Below are positions 5,716 through 7,518 of a stretch of DNA of 7,518 nt, piece after piece. The notes beneath the pieces were generated by a model. The model searched no databases. It was not told where the DNA came from and saw only the letters and a list, made by a program, of their open reading frames with translations. Made by a program: the position numbers and the translations under genes. The stretch spans positions 1 through 7,518 of the forward strand of contig SXZD01000249.1 in NCBI GenBank assembly GCA_005788065.1, read 5' to 3'. This DNA is from Burkholderiales bacterium. GTDB taxonomy: Bacteria; Pseudomonadota; Gammaproteobacteria; Burkholderiales; Burkholderiaceae_B. Each line of letters begins with the position of its first letter. Within the stretch, counting starts at the first letter, position 1.

Positions 5716-6648
5716 TTAAGCGGGATGCAGCATATTGGTCAACATGACCGACAGCTCATCAGCGTGAAATTTGGCAACATAGGCGTCCACCCCTACCTGC
5801 TGCCCCAGTTTTTTATTGGCCAGCGATGACAGCGAGGAGTGCATCACCACCGGTATTCCTTTGAATCGTCCGTCTTCCTTGATGTGCCGTGTCAATACGT
5901 ACCCATCCATCTCCGGCATCTCTGCATCCACCAGGATCAACGACACCAACTCCTTCAGATCCACCTTGTCAGAGTCCGCACGCGACGCGATATTGCGCAG
6001 TTTCTCCCACGCCTCGCGCCCGTTGTTGGCCGACTGGTGCGGCAGGCTCATGCGGTCGAGCACCTCGGCGATACGCTTGCGGGCCAGCGCGGAGTCGTCA
6101 GCGAAGAAGACCGGCTTGGGCGTCTCTGAAATGAGGGGTTCGATAGCGGGCATTTCCGGCTCGCCGATCACATCACCCAGAATTTGTTCAACATCCAGAA
6201 TCGACACCAGCTTGCCGTCAGGCAATTCGGTCAGCGCCGTGATCATGGACGAATGCCCCTGGCCGATGGACTGCGGTGACTTCACCTGCTCCCAGTCCAC
6301 CCGCACGATGCGATCCACGTCCGCTACGAGAAATGCCTGCGTGTGCGAAGAAAACTCGGTGATGATGAGTTTCGTGCGCGGCGGCTCGCAGTACATGTTC
6401 AGGCAAGTGGCCAGATCGAGCACGGGCAAAATGATGCCGCGCAGCGAAATGATGCCTTCCACGCCATTGGGCATATTGGGGGTTTTGGTGATCGGAATGC
6501 TTTCGCAGACCTCGCGCACCTTGAACACATTGATGCCGAACACCTCTGTCGAACCCAACGAAAAGAGCAGAAGCTCCATCTTGTTGGACCCGGCCAGACG
6601 AGTTTTCTCGTCAACCATGTTCATCAGCTTGTAACTGGCCTGACTCAT
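5716..6648 (-). CDS. cheV: Chemotaxis coupling protein CheV (CheW domain plus receiver)
   Basis: CheV joins a CheW-like coupling domain, which links receptors to CheA, with a receiver that CheA can phosphorylate; it tunes or adapts array signalling. From the ATG at 6648 the protein has 310 residues. The CheW-like domain spans about 24-162, with GVEGIISLRGIILPVLDLA (62-80) as its conserved core. The receiver spans about 178-308, with acidic pair D184-D185, phosphorylated D241 (in LVDAEMPEMDGY), S271 in the Thr position and K293 in VAKF. The opening VDEKTRLAGSNKMELLLF is typical of CheV. I chose 6648 because GGGAG lies six bases upstream. The in-frame ATG at 6708 would add 20 residues (MYDGKLRRPAV...) unlike the family, although AAGG lies just before it. 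It follows motB and ends 9 bases before cheY. Confidence 0.94.
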   Translation of the reverse strand: MSQASYKLMNMVDEKTRLAGSNKMELLLFSLGSTEVFGINVFKVREVCESIPITKTPNMPNGVEGIISLRGIILPVLDLATCLNMYCEPPRTKLIITEFSSHTQAFLVADVDRIVRVDWEQVKSPQSIGQGHSSMITALTELPDGKLVSILDVEQILGDVIGEPEMPAIEPLISETPKPVFFADDSALARKRIAEVLDRMSLPHQSANNGREAWEKLRNIASRADSDKVDLKELVSLILVDAEMPEMDGYVLTRHIKEDGRFKGIPVVMHSSLSSLANKKLGQQVGVDAYVAKFHADELSVMLTNMLHPA

Positions 6649-6722
6649 CTCATGCTCCCGATACACTGGCCCGCACACAGCAGGCCGCCGCAGTTTGCCG
6701 TCATACACCTTACGCTGTTGTT
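6649..6722 (-). promoter_or_regulatory. Spacer between motB and cheV, with the cheV ribosome-binding site
   Basis: If cheV starts at 6648, this 74-base stretch is the largest gap inside the mot-che unit. CGGGAG at 6655-6660 on the minus strand is the probable cheV ribosome-binding site. I found no promoter of a recognisable class and no terminator. If the alternative start at 6708 were used, almost all of this spacer would be coding. Confidence 0.4.
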
Positions 6723-7518
6723 TCAGCGCGCCCTTGTCTGACCCGCTTCCACAGCCGTATCCGCTTCACCTGGCAGCGATTGCGTAATCACTGCCTCCTC
6801 AGCCCGCCGGTTCATCACGATGATCGCGATTCTCCGATTGGTCGGATGGTAGGGGTCATCCTTCAATAACGGCACAGAAGACGCCAACCCAACCACACGT
6901 AACACTTTTCGATCATCCAGCCCTGCACCCAGCATTTCGCGCCGCGACGCATTGGCCCGATCAGCCGACAATTCCCAGTTGCTGTAGCCCCGCTCACCTG
7001 CTGCATAGGGCTGCGCATCCGTATGGCCCGACAGCGTCACCTTGTTGTCCACTTCGTTCAGCAGCCGGGCAATCTGCGACAGAATGTCGCGCATGTAAGG
7101 CTTGAGCACCGCACTGCCCGAGTCAAACATCGGCCGGTTCTTCTCATCGACGATCTGGATACGCAAACCTTCCTGCGTGATGTCCAGTTTGATCTGGTTC
7201 TTGAACTGCTTCATTTCAGTGGACGCATCCACCATGGCTTCAATCTCAGACTTCAACTTGGACAGCTTTTTGGCCTCGTCCTGTGCGACCTTCTCTTTTG
7301 CCTTGTCCAGCGACACTTCCTTTTCCGGGTTCCCGCCCTTCATTTCCTGACCGGTCGATTTGGACAGGTTGGTACCACCGCCCTTGATGAGCGCAGTCGC
7401 CTCACCGGCGCCCGAGCCCCCGAGCATGGCCACCTTCAACGGCGAATTGAAAAACTCGGAAATGCCCTTCAGATCTCCTTCACTGGTGGAACCCAACAGC
7501 CACATCAAGAGGAAGAAC
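6723..7518 (-). CDS. motB: Flagellar stator protein MotB (5' end outside the window)
   Basis: MotB forms the stator with MotA. Its periplasmic domain anchors the complex to peptidoglycan and its membrane helix carries the proton-binding aspartate. The visible frame of 264 residues opens with FFLLMWLLGST, the end of the single membrane helix. The N-terminus and the proton-binding aspartate lie beyond the window. GISEFFNSPLK follows, then a low-complexity linker and a charged stretch (KAKEKVAQDEAKKLSKLKSE). The OmpA-like domain has FDSGSAVLKPYM, LSGHTDAQPY (around visible residues 162-171), NWELSADRANASRREM and a final NRRIAIIV. The stop is TGA at 6723-6725. motA is expected just upstream, outside the window. 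Placement directly before cheV and cheYZA ties stator and signalling genes into one unit. Confidence 0.95.
   Translation of the reverse strand, partial: FFLLMWLLGSTSEGDLKGISEFFNSPLKVAMLGGSGAGEATALIKGGGTNLSKSTGQEMKGGNPEKEVSLDKAKEKVAQDEAKKLSKLKSEIEAMVDASTEMKQFKNQIKLDITQEGLRIQIVDEKNRPMFDSGSAVLKPYMRDILSQIARLLNEVDNKVTLSGHTDAQPYAAGERGYSNWELSADRANASRREMLGAGLDDRKVLRVVGLASSVPLLKDDPYHPTNRRIAIIVMNRRAEEAVITQSLPGEADTAVEAGQTRAR

Noticed and set aside
5816..6634. 272-codon open frame on the plus strand opposite cheV
   Set aside because: It is a Ser/Thr/Arg-rich shadow of cheV, which has complete CheW-like and receiver motifs on the other strand.
6649..6708. Upstream cheV start at 6708 giving 330 residues
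   Set aside because: The added 20 residues do not resemble CheV N-termini, and the AAGG before this ATG is very close to it. The ATG at 6648 has GGGAG at good spacing and begins near the conserved family opening. It is not excluded.

Overview
The window is a stretch of flagellar and chemotaxis chromosome from a Gram-negative bacterium, most likely a betaproteobacterium. A gammaproteobacterium with polar flagella is the main alternative. The assignment rests on CheZ (typical of beta- and gammaproteobacteria) occurring with CheV, a CheA with no folded P2 domain, and a stator-cheV-cheYZA gene order next to flhBA. No gene is a species marker, so this is inference. Base composition and codon use look similar throughout, and I saw no insertion sequence, phage, tRNA, rRNA or CRISPR.

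Layout. (1) 1-668, minus: 5' part of flhA, running off the left edge. (2) 672-1835, minus: complete flhB, 3 bases upstream of flhA, so the two form an flhBA export-gate unit. (3) 1836-1925: a 90-base divergent intergenic region. (4) 1926-2294, plus: a small stand-alone Hpt (histidine phosphotransfer) protein, the only plus-strand gene. (5) 2295-2569: a 275-base convergent intergenic region with a strongly structured inverted repeat enclosing three hairpins. (6) 2570-7518, minus: a tightly packed unit read in the order motB (5' end outside the window), cheV, cheY, cheZ, cheA.

How the genes work together. CheA autophosphorylates under receptor control and passes phosphate to CheY. CheY-P binds the flagellar switch, and CheZ removes the phosphate. 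CheV is an adaptor that couples receptors to CheA and carries its own receiver. MotB anchors the stator to peptidoglycan and helps drive the motor whose direction CheY-P sets. FlhA and FlhB form the export gate that secretes the rod, hook and filament subunits. The orphan Hpt protein has no kinase or receiver beside it except the chemotaxis proteins. Its link to them is suggested only by position.

Most of the window is conventional. Points worth a second look are the 123-base inverted-repeat structure between hpt and cheA; a short acidic motif shared by both ends of CheZ and the CheA linker, possibly a repeated CheY-docking motif; and the odd start of the hpt gene, where a good ribosome-binding site precedes a three-codon ORF instead of the Hpt frame.
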